Below, piece after piece: positions 34,855 to 43,484 of a DNA stretch of 45,678 nt. Position numbers and translations under genes: made by a program. Source of the DNA: Cyclobacteriaceae bacterium (GTDB lineage Bacteria > Bacteroidota > Bacteroidia > Cytophagales > Cyclobacteriaceae). The stretch spans positions 1-45,678 of the forward strand of contig JAGQYM010000038.1 in NCBI GenBank assembly GCA_020436085.1. The letters are read 5' to 3'. The notes under the pieces were generated by a model. That model saw only the letters and a list, made by a program, of their open reading frames with translations, ran no database searches and was not told the origin of the DNA. Position 1 is the first letter of the stretch. Each line of letters begins with the position of its first letter.

Positions 34855-36066
34855 GGCGCTCACCAGTTCTATCCGAAAGGTTGTGCCTTGATTTTCGTCA
34901 GAAGATTTCACGAAAATTTTCCCCTGGTGATAGAGTTCCACAATTCGTTTAGCCAGTGCAAGGCCCAGGCCCCAACCGCGTTTTTTGGTGGTGAATCCCG
35001 GCTTGAAGACGTTCGCGATGTTGGCTTTTGGTATGCCCTTGCCAGTGTCCGAAATGTCGATAAACACCTTCCCCTCACTGCCTCTCAGAATTTTAATGGC
35101 GATAGTACCTGAAGTGCCAATTGCATCCACAGCGTTTTTGCACAGGTTTTCAATAACCCATTCCAACAATGGAGCATGGGCCTTCGCGATGATCGATTCC
35201 GAGAGCGTATAGAGCTCGATTTTGATTTTGGATGATACCCTTGGCTCGAGGTAGCTCACCACATTTGAAATAAGATTGTAAATGTTTTCATCCTTGAGAG
35301 TAGGTGTGGAGCCGATGCTTGAGAAACGTTCTGTAACCATCGTCAGCTTTCGGATGTCCTTATCCAATTCATCTACAATTCCTTTATTCTTAATCTCAGG
35401 ATCGTCCCTAAGCACTTCAATCCATGCCATAAGCGATGACAAGGGTGTTCCCAGCTGATGAGCAGTCTCTTTCGCTAATCCCACCCATACGCGATTTTGT
35501 TCTGCAGCTTTTGAGTAGTTGAACGCGAGATAGGAGATGAACCCGAAGATAGCAATAACCGAAAGCTGTATGTAGGGATAAGCGATTAGTTGAGTCAGCA
35601 AGAAAGAGTTTTTATAATAGACGAATTGCTTTCCGAAAACTTCGCCTGTAGTTGGATCTTTTAGCACGATCTCAATTGGCGGATAAGTGGCTTTCATTTC
35701 TTCCAACTCACGCTGTAGCATTTCATTTTTCTTCATTGGCGTCCATGAAGGGTCAATGTCAAGGTTGCCAGAGTAAACGAACTCGCCTTCTTCGTTTACA
35801 AGAATCGTAGGTATCGAATTGTTTTTGTAAATGATTTCTTCAGTGATAAAAAGTATGTTGTTCTCAGTATCGTTCAAGGTGTACTCAAGCGCACGAGCAT
35901 ATAACCTTACTTGTCTGGTCTCACGCTCCTTCAATTGTTTCACCAATACATTGGTGTAGTAAATCGAGCTGATGCTGATGATAACAGAAACGGCAAGAAT
36001 GATCCATTTCAATGGAGTGTTGTCCTGATAATACTCCATGGTGGGAAGTGTGTTCTTGCGCGACAT
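34852..36066 (-). CDS. Membrane sensor histidine kinase (orphan)
   Basis: A 404-residue two-helix sensor. First helix about residues 20-40 (WIILAVSVIISISSIYY), an extracytoplasmic loop of about 110 residues (with VNEEGEFVYSGNLDIDPSW), second helix about 163-182. The catalytic core is complete: H-box AKETAHQLGTPLSSL (His203), N-box ENLCKNAVDAIG, G1 DISDTGKGIPKA and G2 KKRGWGLGLALAKRIVELYH. No response-regulator gene lies on either side; the neighbours are atpDC downstream and an ABC permease upstream on the same strand. The signal is unknown. A perfect inverted repeat at 36123-36147 lies just upstream of its start. Confidence 0.93.
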   Translation of the reverse strand: MSRKNTLPTMEYYQDNTPLKWIILAVSVIISISSIYYTNVLVKQLKERETRQVRLYARALEYTLNDTENNILFITEEIIYKNNSIPTILVNEEGEFVYSGNLDIDPSWTPMKKNEMLQRELEEMKATYPPIEIVLKDPTTGEVFGKQFVYYKNSFLLTQLIAYPYIQLSVIAIFGFISYLAFNYSKAAEQNRVWVGLAKETAHQLGTPLSSLMAWIEVLRDDPEIKNKGIVDELDKDIRKLTMVTERFSSIGSTPTLKDENIYNLISNVVSYLEPRVSSKIKIELYTLSESIIAKAHAPLLEWVIENLCKNAVDAIGTSGTIAIKILRGSEGKVFIDISDTGKGIPKANIANVFKPGFTTKKRGWGLGLALAKRIVELYHQGKIFVKSSDENQGTTFRIELVSA

Positions 36067-36122
36067 AACTTATGAAATTAATAAAAAGATGTCGTACGAG
36101 AATGAAAACAGAAAATGCAGAG

Positions 36123-36147
36123 TTGGGTTAAGGATCAATTAACCCAA
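36123..36147. repeat. Perfect 9-bp inverted repeat upstream of the histidine kinase
   Basis: TTGGGTTAA (36123-36131) and TTAACCCAA (36139-36147) flank GGATCAA, 57 bases before the kinase start and 11 bases after the stop of the permease gene. No U-run follows on the minus strand, so it may be an operator or a weak terminator. Confidence 0.5.
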
Positions 36148-36157
36148 AGAAGGTGAT

Positions 36158-37456
36158 TCAGACCTTCATCACAAACCATTTAGCAAGCACTTTATAATTC
36201 ACTTTGGTGCCATGCATCAATATTCCAATCCGATAAATTCGGGAGGCTACCCAGGTAGTGAACATAAATCCTCCTATCAGTGAAACCATGGAGACAATCA
36301 GCTGCCATGTTGGTACGCCAAAGCCGATCCGACCCATCATTGCAATGGGAGAGGTGAAAGGGATAATCGAAAGCCATATACTTATTGGCCCGTGCGGATT
36401 GTCAAGAATGAAAGTAAATAATGCGAAATAGGAGATAAGCATTGGAATGGTGATGGGAAACATAAATTGTTGAGCTTCAGCCGGACTGTCTACCGCAGAG
36501 CCAACGGCCGCAAACAGGGCACCATATAACAAGTATCCTCCCAAAAAGTAAAACAGAAAACTTGCTACTATGTAGAACACTGGAAGTTCACTTAATGTGG
36601 TAATGATGTTGATGAAGTTGCCATTGTATTCGTTGGCATTCGCTACCTGCTCCATCATTTCTTTTTGTGGCATATCCAGACCAAAGTATCCCATAACAAG
36701 TGATGACACGGTTGAAATCAGGATGATCCAAATAAGGAACTGCAGTAATCCAACTGAAGCAAGGCCAAGTATTTTGCCAAGCATAAGTTGGAACGGTCGA
36801 ACGGCTGAGATGATTACTTCAACCACTTTGCTCGTCTTTTCTTCAATAACGCCTTGCATTATTTGTGCACCATAAACGAAAATGAAAATGTAGATCAGTA
36901 TTCCACCGGCCATTCCAATTCCGAAGAGCACTTTAGTATCGGTCGATTTTTCCTGACCTGAAGCGGACAGGTTGATTGACTGTATAGAAATATTAGTTTT
37001 AAGGCTATCGAGAATTTTTTGATCAATGTTGAAATGCGACATTTTTTCTTCTCGAATTCGCGATTCAATTGCAGACTCCAGGTCACTGACATCACTGGGG
37101 CTCGGATTTACTTTGGTGTAAAGAGAAATGCCCGTTGGATCAGATAATTTGATGTTCGGTACATACAACAGACCAAAATCTCCACTTTCGCTAAATGCTC
37201 TTTTGGCATCTTCGATCGGTCCATCAAACTTTCTAAGCGCAAATTTTTTGAAGTCAGACTCGTTGATGAGCCCGCTTTCATCTACAAAATGAATTACCTC
37301 CTGACTAGCATTCTTCTGCTGTTCTTTAGCTAGATAAATCAGCGCGGCCATGATCGCTGGAAAAATAAGAGGAATCAGGATAGTGGCGATAAGAAATGAT
37401 TTTTTCTGAACGCGATTGAGAAACTCTCTTTGAACAACCAACCAGATCTTATTCAT
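36158..37456 (-). CDS. ABC-2 type exporter permease (NatB-like)
   Basis: A 432-residue membrane subunit. N-terminal MNKIWLVVQREFLNRVQKKS then FLIATILIPLIFPAIMAALI (helix 1), a long extracytoplasmic domain (about residues 45-165), and then about five helices, including FGIGMAGGILIYIFIFVYGA and a cytoplasmic VIEEKTSKVVEVIISAVRPF coupling segment, typical of NatB/ABC-2 permeases for Na+ or other exports. The start overlaps the end of the ATPase gene by 8 bases, so the two form one transporter. The substrate is unknown. Confidence 0.88.
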   Translation of the reverse strand: MNKIWLVVQREFLNRVQKKSFLIATILIPLIFPAIMAALIYLAKEQQKNASQEVIHFVDESGLINESDFKKFALRKFDGPIEDAKRAFSESGDFGLLYVPNIKLSDPTGISLYTKVNPSPSDVSDLESAIESRIREEKMSHFNIDQKILDSLKTNISIQSINLSASGQEKSTDTKVLFGIGMAGGILIYIFIFVYGAQIMQGVIEEKTSKVVEVIISAVRPFQLMLGKILGLASVGLLQFLIWIILISTVSSLVMGYFGLDMPQKEMMEQVANANEYNGNFINIITTLSELPVFYIVASFLFYFLGGYLLYGALFAAVGSAVDSPAEAQQFMFPITIPMLISYFALFTFILDNPHGPISIWLSIIPFTSPIAMMGRIGFGVPTWQLIVSMVSLIGGFMFTTWVASRIYRIGILMHGTKVNYKVLAKWFVMKV

Positions 37457-38363
37457 CGCTCGCTCCGTTTACCAGTTGAATAAAAATGTCGTTCATGGAA
37501 GGAATTCTTTCTCTGAATCCGTGAATCTCAGTAAGAGGCACTAGCTGCTGGATAAGCTCGTTGCCATTTTTTCCATTCAGAGACTTTATTACCGTTTCAA
37601 TGTAGCCGTCATCCGTGTGTCTGTTGCTTACAATCTGAAAATCTGCACTACTCAATGAAAAATCACCTCGATGTTCAACAGCAAAAGTATTTGACTTGAA
37701 TCGCGACTTCACTTCCTTCTTAGGTCCCTCCAGAATTTTTTTCGATTTGTTAATCATCGCAATGTGATCGCACAACTCTTCCACAGTCTCCATGCGGTGA
37801 GTGGAAAAGATAATTGTGCTGCCCTTTTGCCTCAACTCCAGAATTTCATCGCGGATGAGATTTGCGTTCACCGGATCGAACCCAGAGAACGGTTCGTCTA
37901 GTATAATCAACTTGGGCTCATGAAGTACTGTACTAATGAATTGAATTTTCTGAGCCATTCCCTTTGACAGGTCTTCAATTTTTTTGTTCCACCAGTCTCT
38001 TATTTCAAACTTCTCAATCCAATGTTTGATCTTGTTGAGCGCATCATGACGCGAGAGGCCTCTGAGCTGAGCCAAATAAATTAACTGCTCTCCTACTTTC
38101 AATTTTTTATAGAGGCCTCTCTCTTCAGGCAAATAGCCGATTGAGCCTATGTGACGCGGTGCTAACAATTCTCCATTGATTCTTATGTCACCCTCATCGG
38201 CATTGATGATTTGATTGATGATGCGGATCAATGTTGTTTTTCCCGCTCCATTCGGACCGAGAAGTCCGTAGATACTTTTTTCGGGAACAGTTATGCTAAC
38301 ATCTTGCAACGCGACATGTTGCGCATAGCGTTTGATTACGTGATTTGTAATGAGAGCTTCCAA
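37449..38363 (-). CDS. ABC exporter ATPase (NatA-like)
   Basis: A 304-residue ATP-binding subunit paired with the downstream permease. Walker A GLLGPNGAGKTTLIRI, Q-loop region SIGYLPEERGLYKKLKVGEQ, signature LSKGMAQKIQFISTVLH, Walker B KLIILDEPFSGFDPVNANLI and H-loop IIFSTHRMETVEEL. The C-terminal part is a DUF4162-like accessory domain. The only start in frame is TTG at 38363, because a TGA lies six codons upstream and no ATG precedes the Walker A motif. Signature and Walker B details differ from GldA, so it is a separate transporter, not a duplicate. Confidence 0.9.
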   Translation of the reverse strand: MEALITNHVIKRYAQHVALQDVSITVPEKSIYGLLGPNGAGKTTLIRIINQIINADEGDIRINGELLAPRHIGSIGYLPEERGLYKKLKVGEQLIYLAQLRGLSRHDALNKIKHWIEKFEIRDWWNKKIEDLSKGMAQKIQFISTVLHEPKLIILDEPFSGFDPVNANLIRDEILELRQKGSTIIFSTHRMETVEELCDHIAMINKSKKILEGPKKEVKSRFKSNTFAVEHRGDFSLSSADFQIVSNRHTDDGYIETVIKSLNGKNGNELIQQLVPLTEIHGFRERIPSMNDIFIQLVNGASDE

Positions 38364-38446
38364 GCTACAGTCGTTCGGTCAGGAGGATTAGTAGCTAAAA
38401 GGTAATGAGAATTACAATAGACGGAAAATAATTTGGCGAGACGGAA

Positions 38447-39343
38447 TTATTCCGACTTGTCTTTAAAAACGATTTTGCCTAAAGAAACATCCAGATCGAA
38501 TGTTAAGGCATTTGCATCGCTATTCGCGAAAGCGGTGTTAGCAAAAGTGTTTTCACCTACACGCTTTAAGCTCTTACAGAGATCGAGACTGCAAAGCCAG
38601 GAGTTGTTGATTTTTACTTTCACAGGCGTTTCAGGACCTGGCAAAAGAATCACAAGGTTTCCTGCTCCAACACTACCCTTCACGTGGTTGCTGTTTGACG
38701 GGCGGTCGCTAAAGTCGAGGAGAATGTTTCCAAATCCAACATCAGCCATTACCACGCGTGACTTGGCGAGATTAAGCTGACGCACTTGCAGTGAACCCAT
38801 GTCAACCTTCACAAAGAAGGTGTCCATTTCCATTTGATTTTCAATTCCAGAGCTGTAGAAGACATTTACATCTGCGCTACCGGTTTTGATTTTGAGTTGC
38901 TTTATGGAAAGACCAGAGAGGTCAATATTTGCATTGCCCAACCCATAGTCGAGGGCCAGGGCATACGGTTTGGCTTCAGAGAGGTAGACTTTCCAGAATT
39001 TGTCTGTGGGGCGATCGTCTCCACCGAAAACCTGATAAGATATCTTTTGGCCAACTCCACGTTTGCCATCTTGCTCAAGTGATAAACTAACGAAGCAGGT
39101 CTTATTTATGATTTCGTTGCTAAAAGCGTGACCGTAGTCCTCAATGTCTTGGTTGCTATACACATTGAGAAGGTCTGAATTTTGGCTGGGCCGGATGTAA
39201 CAATTACCTGTCTTGGTACTCAGCTTGAGCTCCACTGTCTCCACCTGCGCCCTGTCCTCCACTGAAAATTGCTTCTTTATCTGCCCATAACTGCCTACAG
39301 TAATGGTGCTACCAATCGAAGCGACTAAAAAATACCTCCACAT
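38447..39343 (-). CDS. Secreted beta-rich protein of unknown function
   Basis: A 298-residue protein with signal peptide MWRYFLVASIGSTITVGSYG. The mature part is a series of short beta strands with repeating small turns (LDYGLGNANIDLSGLSIKQL, KIKTGSADVNVFYSSG, FFVKVDMGSLQVRQLN, LAKSRVVMADVGFGNILLDF, VKGSVGAGNLVILLPG), the pattern of right-handed beta-helices as in DUF4097/LiaF-type domains. No catalytic residues are evident. It lies 83 bases ahead of the ABC ATPase gene on the same strand and 111 bases after dnaJ's unit begins downstream of it. Function unknown; a link to the transporter is possible from position only. Confidence 0.72.
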   Translation of the reverse strand: MWRYFLVASIGSTITVGSYGQIKKQFSVEDRAQVETVELKLSTKTGNCYIRPSQNSDLLNVYSNQDIEDYGHAFSNEIINKTCFVSLSLEQDGKRGVGQKISYQVFGGDDRPTDKFWKVYLSEAKPYALALDYGLGNANIDLSGLSIKQLKIKTGSADVNVFYSSGIENQMEMDTFFVKVDMGSLQVRQLNLAKSRVVMADVGFGNILLDFSDRPSNSNHVKGSVGAGNLVILLPGPETPVKVKINNSWLCSLDLCKSLKRVGENTFANTAFANSDANALTFDLDVSLGKIVFKDKSE

Positions 39344-39454
39344 AGTCCTATTTTACGAGATGTTGCTCTAATCTGTTACGGGGCCTTTTATAGACGGTAA
39401 CAGGCAAAAAAAATAGCCCATAGAAGGGGATAAACGTAGAGTGTTACCGGAAGG

Positions 39455-40570
39455 TTACGAGAAATACTCCTTCATTCTCTCGAAAAAGCCTTTTTCCTGG
39501 CCATCAGGCTGGGGCTGGAAATGGGGCGACTCTCTTAGACTCTCCAGCTTCGATTTTTCATCGGCTGAAAGCTTTTTAGGCACCCAAACGTTGATATAGA
39601 TCAGTTGGTCGCCTGATCCATAACCGTTGATATCCTTTATACCCTTGCCTCTCAGCCTGAGCATTTTGCCGCTCTGAGTTCCTGGATCGATCTTGATGCG
39701 AACCTTACCGCCAATAGAAGGTATCTCAACGGATGTACCTAGTGCGGCATCGACAAAGTTGAGGTGTAGGTCGTAAATGACGTTATTTCCATCTCGCTTC
39801 AGCACCTTGTCTTCTTTCTCTTCTATCAGTATTAAGAGATCTCCAGGGATACCTCCACCTGGTGCATCGTTTCCTTTTCCTGACATTGAGAGCTGCATGC
39901 CATCGGCCACACCTGCCGGAATCTTGATGCTGATTTGTTCTTCTTTGGATTGAAGGCCAGAACTGTCGACACCGGGAGGTCGCTGATCGACCATTTGGCC
40001 TGCGCCACCACAGGTTGGACACGTGGTTGTCGATACCATTTGCCCTAGCATCGTGTTGACCACTTTTCTTACCTGACCTGTGCCCCCACAAGTTTGGCAA
40101 CTTTTAAAGGTCACACCATCGGCTTTCACCAGCCGATGTACTTTTATTTTTTTCTCTACACCATTAGCTACTTCTTCAAGTGTAAGCTTCAGTTTGATTC
40201 TTAGGTTAGAACCTTTGCGCTGCCGGGAGCGCGAACCACCTCCACCAAAAAAGCCATCGAAAGGACTACCGCCTCCGAAAATATCTCCGAACTGACTGAA
40301 GATATCTTCCATGTTCATCTCATGGCTACTAAATCCTCTTCCTCCTGGACGGGAGTGTCCAAAACGATCGTATTGAGCTCGCTTTTCCTGATCGCTTAGT
40401 ACTTCGTAGGCTTCTGCAGCTTCCTTGAATTTTTCTTCCGCTTCTTTATCGCCCGGATTTTTATCAGGATGAAATTGAATAGCTACTTTCCTGTAAGCTT
40501 TTTTGATCTCTTCTGCAGTGGCAGACTTGCCTACACCCAGTATCTCGTAATAGTCTCTCTTGGTTGACAT
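39455..40570 (-). CDS. dnaJ: Co-chaperone DnaJ with a reduced zinc domain
   Basis: J-domain co-chaperone that stimulates DnaK. The 371 residues show the J-domain with HPD at 34-36 ([10 protein letters not shown]), a Gly/Phe-rich linker (about 75-115), then a cysteine region and the C-terminal substrate domains ([19 protein letters not shown]). A canonical zinc domain has four CxxCxGxG motifs; here only two exist, CQTCGGTG at 158-165 and CPTCGGAG at 184-191. The first is replaced by [14 protein letters not shown] and the fourth by [16 protein letters not shown]. In the known fold motifs 1+4 bind zinc I and 2+3 bind zinc II, so only zinc II can form. The reading frame is otherwise intact. It lies 23 bases after grpE. 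Confidence 0.95.
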   Translation of the reverse strand: MSTKRDYYEILGVGKSATAEEIKKAYRKVAIQFHPDKNPGDKEAEEKFKEAAEAYEVLSDQEKRAQYDRFGHSRPGGRGFSSHEMNMEDIFSQFGDIFGGGSPFDGFFGGGGSRSRQRKGSNLRIKLKLTLEEVANGVEKKIKVHRLVKADGVTFKSCQTCGGTGQVRKVVNTMLGQMVSTTTCPTCGGAGQMVDQRPPGVDSSGLQSKEEQISIKIPAGVADGMQLSMSGKGNDAPGGGIPGDLLILIEEKEDKVLKRDGNNVIYDLHLNFVDAALGTSVEIPSIGGKVRIKIDPGTQSGKMLRLRGKGIKDINGYGSGDQLIYINVWVPKKLSADEKSKLESLRESPHFQPQPDGQEKGFFERMKEYFS

Positions 40571-40593
40571 CGGTAGTAGTTTTGTAAGGGTAT

Positions 40594-41169
40594 CTAATTG
40601 CCGATGACAACTTTGGCGTAGCGGATTACTTTATCATTGAGTAAGTAACCTTTTTCTATCGTGTCAACAATTTTACCTTTTAGTTTTTCTTCCGGAGCGG
40701 GAATTTGAGTTACTGCCTCGTGCAGGTCGGGGTTGAATTCAGTTTCTACCGGAGTCTCCATCGGCTTTACCCCGGATTGCTCAATAATCTTTTTGAGTTT
40801 GGATTGAATCAACATGAATCCCTCTATCTCCTTTTCTTCTTTGGAAGCATTTGCCTTTTCAGCTCTTTCAAAATCATCAATTACAGGAAGTAGCTCAACG
40901 ATCAGCCTTTCATTGGCACTTTGAATCATCTCCAACTTCTCCTTTGCTGTCCTGCGCCTGTGGTTTTCAAACTCAGCATATAGTCGAACGTATTTGTCTT
41001 TTGCTTCTGACAAATCGTCCTGAAGTTTCTTGAATGGATCGATCTTTTGCTCTTCCGATTGCTCCGAGGTTCCCTGCCCTTCTTTTTCGGCCTTTTCGGC
41101 TGGTGCTAAATCCTCGCTTTGCTCTTCGTTTTTCACGGTTTCCTGCTCTTGCTGAACGTTCTTTTCCAT
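40594..41169 (-). CDS. grpE: Nucleotide exchange factor GrpE
   Basis: Releases ADP from DnaK. The ATG at 41169 gives 191 residues starting [10 protein letters not shown] with an acidic tail to about residue 50; an upstream frame to 41214 is not required. A long helix ([20 protein letters not shown]) leads to the core motif [18 protein letters not shown], then the beta domain [20 protein letters not shown] and a final strand region [11 protein letters not shown]. It is followed 23 bases later by dnaJ and preceded by obg after 80 bases. Confidence 0.93.
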   Translation of the reverse strand: MEKNVQQEQETVKNEEQSEDLAPAEKAEKEGQGTSEQSEEQKIDPFKKLQDDLSEAKDKYVRLYAEFENHRRRTAKEKLEMIQSANERLIVELLPVIDDFERAEKANASKEEKEIEGFMLIQSKLKKIIEQSGVKPMETPVETEFNPDLHEAVTQIPAPEEKLKGKIVDTIEKGYLLNDKVIRYAKVVIGN

Positions 41170-41249
41170 TATAAAAGCTTTAAAACGACTGCAAAAAGAC
41201 AACAATTTTGCCAATAATCAGAATTGTGTCATTCTGGCACACACTGATC

Positions 41250-42239
41250 TTAGTGCAGATGCTGCCAGATCAAATCTTTCAGCTCTGTAAGTCCTTCGGT
41301 GGAAACACCAGAGATGAATAGCGTAGGCAGATCAGTTGGGAGTTCGCGCATCATTTCATCTTTCAACTCCTGATCCAGAAGATCAGATTTTGAGATGGCA
41401 AGGATTCTCTTTTTATCCAGAAGTTCGGGATTGTATTTCTTAAGCTCGCCTAGCAGAATGTTGTATTCCTTTTTGATGTCCTTCGCATCCGCTGGCACAA
41501 GAAAAAGCAAAAGTGAATTCCTTTCGATGTGTTTCAGAAATCGAATGCCCAGACCTCGTCCTTCCGCTGCACCTTCAATAATACCTGGAATATCTGCCAT
41601 CACAAACGACTTGTTATCGCGATAGGCAACAACGCCAAGGTTTGGAGTTAATGTAGTAAATGGGTAGTCGGCAATTTTGGGTTTAGCGGCAGACATTGAT
41701 GAAAGAAGCGTGGACTTTCCAGCATTGGGAAAACCCACTAACCCAACATCGGCCAATAGTTTTAGCTCAAGAACTACCCACTCTTCAATCCCAGCTTCAC
41801 CTGGTTGTACGTGAGTGGGTGCCTGGTTGGTGGAGGTAGCGAAGAAAGCATTTCCTTTTCCTCCTCGTCCACCCTGAGTCAATATCACTTCTTGACCATC
41901 TTCGTTGATCTCACAAATGACTTGCTCGCTGTCTGCAAGCTTTGCTACAGTTCCGAGAGGCACTTCTACAATCTCATCCTTACCGTCTGCTCCGGTTCGG
42001 TTTTGCTCTTCGCCCGGGTTTCCATTTTCGGCAATCACATGTTTGCGATACTTAAGATGGAGCAAAGTCCAAAGTTGTGCGTTGCCTCTCAGAATGACAT
42101 GACCACCTCGGCCACCATCGCCACCGTCAGGCCCACCCTTGGCTGTTTTTTTGTCGCGATGAAAATGAAGAAACCCTGCGCCCCCTTTTCCGGAACGTGA
42201 ATTGAATTTTACGTAGTCGATGAAGTTAGGGGACGACAC
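41250..42239 (-). CDS. obg: GTPase Obg/CgtA
   Basis: Essential GTPase in 50S ribosome maturation and stress control. N-terminal glycine-rich Obg domain ([20 protein letters not shown], then [18 protein letters not shown]), then the G domain: G1 [15 protein letters not shown]2/G3 [15 protein letters not shown] and [21 protein letters not shown]4 [11 protein letters not shown]. The 329 residues lack the C-terminal Obg-C extension. The start is GTG at 42239; no ATG precedes the Obg motif. It starts 21 bases after adk. Confidence 0.96.
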   Translation of the reverse strand: MSSPNFIDYVKFNSRSGKGGAGFLHFHRDKKTAKGGPDGGDGGRGGHVILRGNAQLWTLLHLKYRKHVIAENGNPGEEQNRTGADGKDEIVEVPLGTVAKLADSEQVICEINEDGQEVILTQGGRGGKGNAFFATSTNQAPTHVQPGEAGIEEWVVLELKLLADVGLVGFPNAGKSTLLSSMSAAKPKIADYPFTTLTPNLGVVAYRDNKSFVMADIPGIIEGAAEGRGLGIRFLKHIERNSLLLFLVPADAKDIKKEYNILLGELKKYNPELLDKKRILAISKSDLLDQELKDEMMRELPTDLPTLFISGVSTEGLTELKDLIWQHLH

Positions 42240-42260
42240 AAGAGAAAGGCTTGTTAAAAA

Positions 42261-42830
42261 TTATTTCTTGTCGAGGATAGCGCAGATCTCATTGAAGATG
42301 TCGTCAATGTTACCTACACCATTCACTGTATTAAGCCGTCCTGCTTTTTCGTAGAAAGGCAGCACGTGAATTGTTTTGCTGAAGTACTCCGTCACACGTT
42401 TGTTGAGTTTCTCTTCTTCATCATCCGCCCTGTTTTCTACTGTTCTTCTTTTTGCAATTCTTTCACGAAGCTCTTTTTCGTTTACGTCCAGCGCAATTAC
42501 AAAGTGAATGGCAGTGTTATTTTCTGCCATAAACTTGTCGAGTGCCTCGGCCTGGCCTACGGTTCTTGGAAATCCGTCAAACAAAAATCCATTAGCATCG
42601 GGGTTCTTATCAAGTTCTTCCTTCAGCATGGAGATGGTAATCTCATCGGGAACCAATGCTCCACTGTTCATTATTTCTTTCACTTTCTTTCCAAGTGGCG
42701 TATCATTTTTGGTATGCCATCTGAAAAGGTCTCCAGTTGAGATGTGAACAAAACCGTATTTCTTAATGAGCTTTTCACTCTGGGTTCCTTTACCGGCTCC
42801 CGGGGGGCCAAAGAGTACGAGATTAATCAT
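42261..42830 (-). CDS. adk: Adenylate kinase (short form)
   Basis: Interconverts AMP + ATP and 2 ADP. The 189 residues are the short form: P-loop FGPPGAGKGTQSEKLIKKYG, then ISTGDLFRW (AMP site), FLFDGFPRTVGQAEAL, and RRTVENRADDEEEKLNKRV, with no zinc-finger LID insertion. Gene order hpt-adk-obg is compact, with 55 and 21 bases between. Confidence 0.96.
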   Translation of the reverse strand: MINLVLFGPPGAGKGTQSEKLIKKYGFVHISTGDLFRWHTKNDTPLGKKVKEIMNSGALVPDEITISMLKEELDKNPDANGFLFDGFPRTVGQAEALDKFMAENNTAIHFVIALDVNEKELRERIAKRRTVENRADDEEEKLNKRVTEYFSKTIHVLPFYEKAGRLNTVNGVGNIDDIFNEICAILDKK

Positions 42831-42885
42831 TATTTGATGCTTTTTTATTGCGGGGGGTGAAGATAAAGATAACCCACACTTTTTG

Positions 42886-43425
42886 CTAATCTACCGCTTT
42901 GCCAACCTGCTTGTAGACGTCCTTTAGATTTCGGCCCCAGCCATCGTAGTCGAGACCATAGCCGAGGATAAACTCATCATCGATCTCAAATCCAATGTAG
43001 CGAGGTTGAATCGCGTGCTCTCTTGCTTTGGTTTTACGAAATAAGGTTATCACTTCCACAGATTTCGTTCCGAGGTCTTTGAGTTCCTCTACGACCCTTG
43101 ATAGTGTGAGTCCCGTGTCCATCACATCTTCAATAAGAATAAGATCCTGATTGAACAAACTTTCCTGAAGACCGATGAGAGTTTTCAGTTGGCCCGTGGT
43201 TCCCGTCCCTTGCATTGAGCTGTGCTTCACGAATGAAACCCGACAGGGTGTCATCACCTGCCGAACCAGATCGGCAGCAAACACAAATGACCCATTAAGA
43301 ATGGGAAGAAACAGCGGGTCTTTACCTTTGTAGTCTATATCTACTAACCCGGCTAACTCTTCAACCTTTTCAGCAAGTTTATCTGCACCGATAAACTTCT
43401 TGAACTCAATATCCTTGATCTTCAT
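42886..43425 (-). CDS. hpt: Hypoxanthine phosphoribosyltransferase
   Basis: Purine salvage enzyme making IMP or GMP from hypoxanthine or guanine and PRPP. The 179 residues have FLPILNGSFVFAADLVRQVM (PRPP loop region), SFVKHSSMQGTG, and the PRPP motif LILIEDVMDTGLTLSRVVEE, with RYIGFEIDDEFILGYGLDYD near the end. The ATG at 43425 is preferred: an upstream GTG at 43443 would sit practically at the transcription start predicted from the -7 site at 43446-43453. The run hpt-adk-obg-grpE-dnaJ begins here. Confidence 0.93.
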   Translation of the reverse strand: MKIKDIEFKKFIGADKLAEKVEELAGLVDIDYKGKDPLFLPILNGSFVFAADLVRQVMTPCRVSFVKHSSMQGTGTTGQLKTLIGLQESLFNQDLILIEDVMDTGLTLSRVVEELKDLGTKSVEVITLFRKTKAREHAIQPRYIGFEIDDEFILGYGLDYDGWGRNLKDVYKQVGKAVD

Positions 43426-43445
43426 CCAACTATCCTTAGACACTA

Positions 43446-43473
43446 CAAAATTAGGTTTTTTACGGAAATCAAA
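43446..43473 (-). promoter_or_regulatory. Possible promoter of the hpt-adk-obg unit
   Basis: On the minus strand TTTG (43473-43470), 16 bases, then TAATTTTG (43453-43446). The -7 box is perfect; the spacing is about 3 bases short. The predicted transcript start near 43440 lies between the GTG at 43443 and the ATG at 43425, favouring the ATG. Confidence 0.45.
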
Positions 43474-43484
43474 TCTTCACCTAG

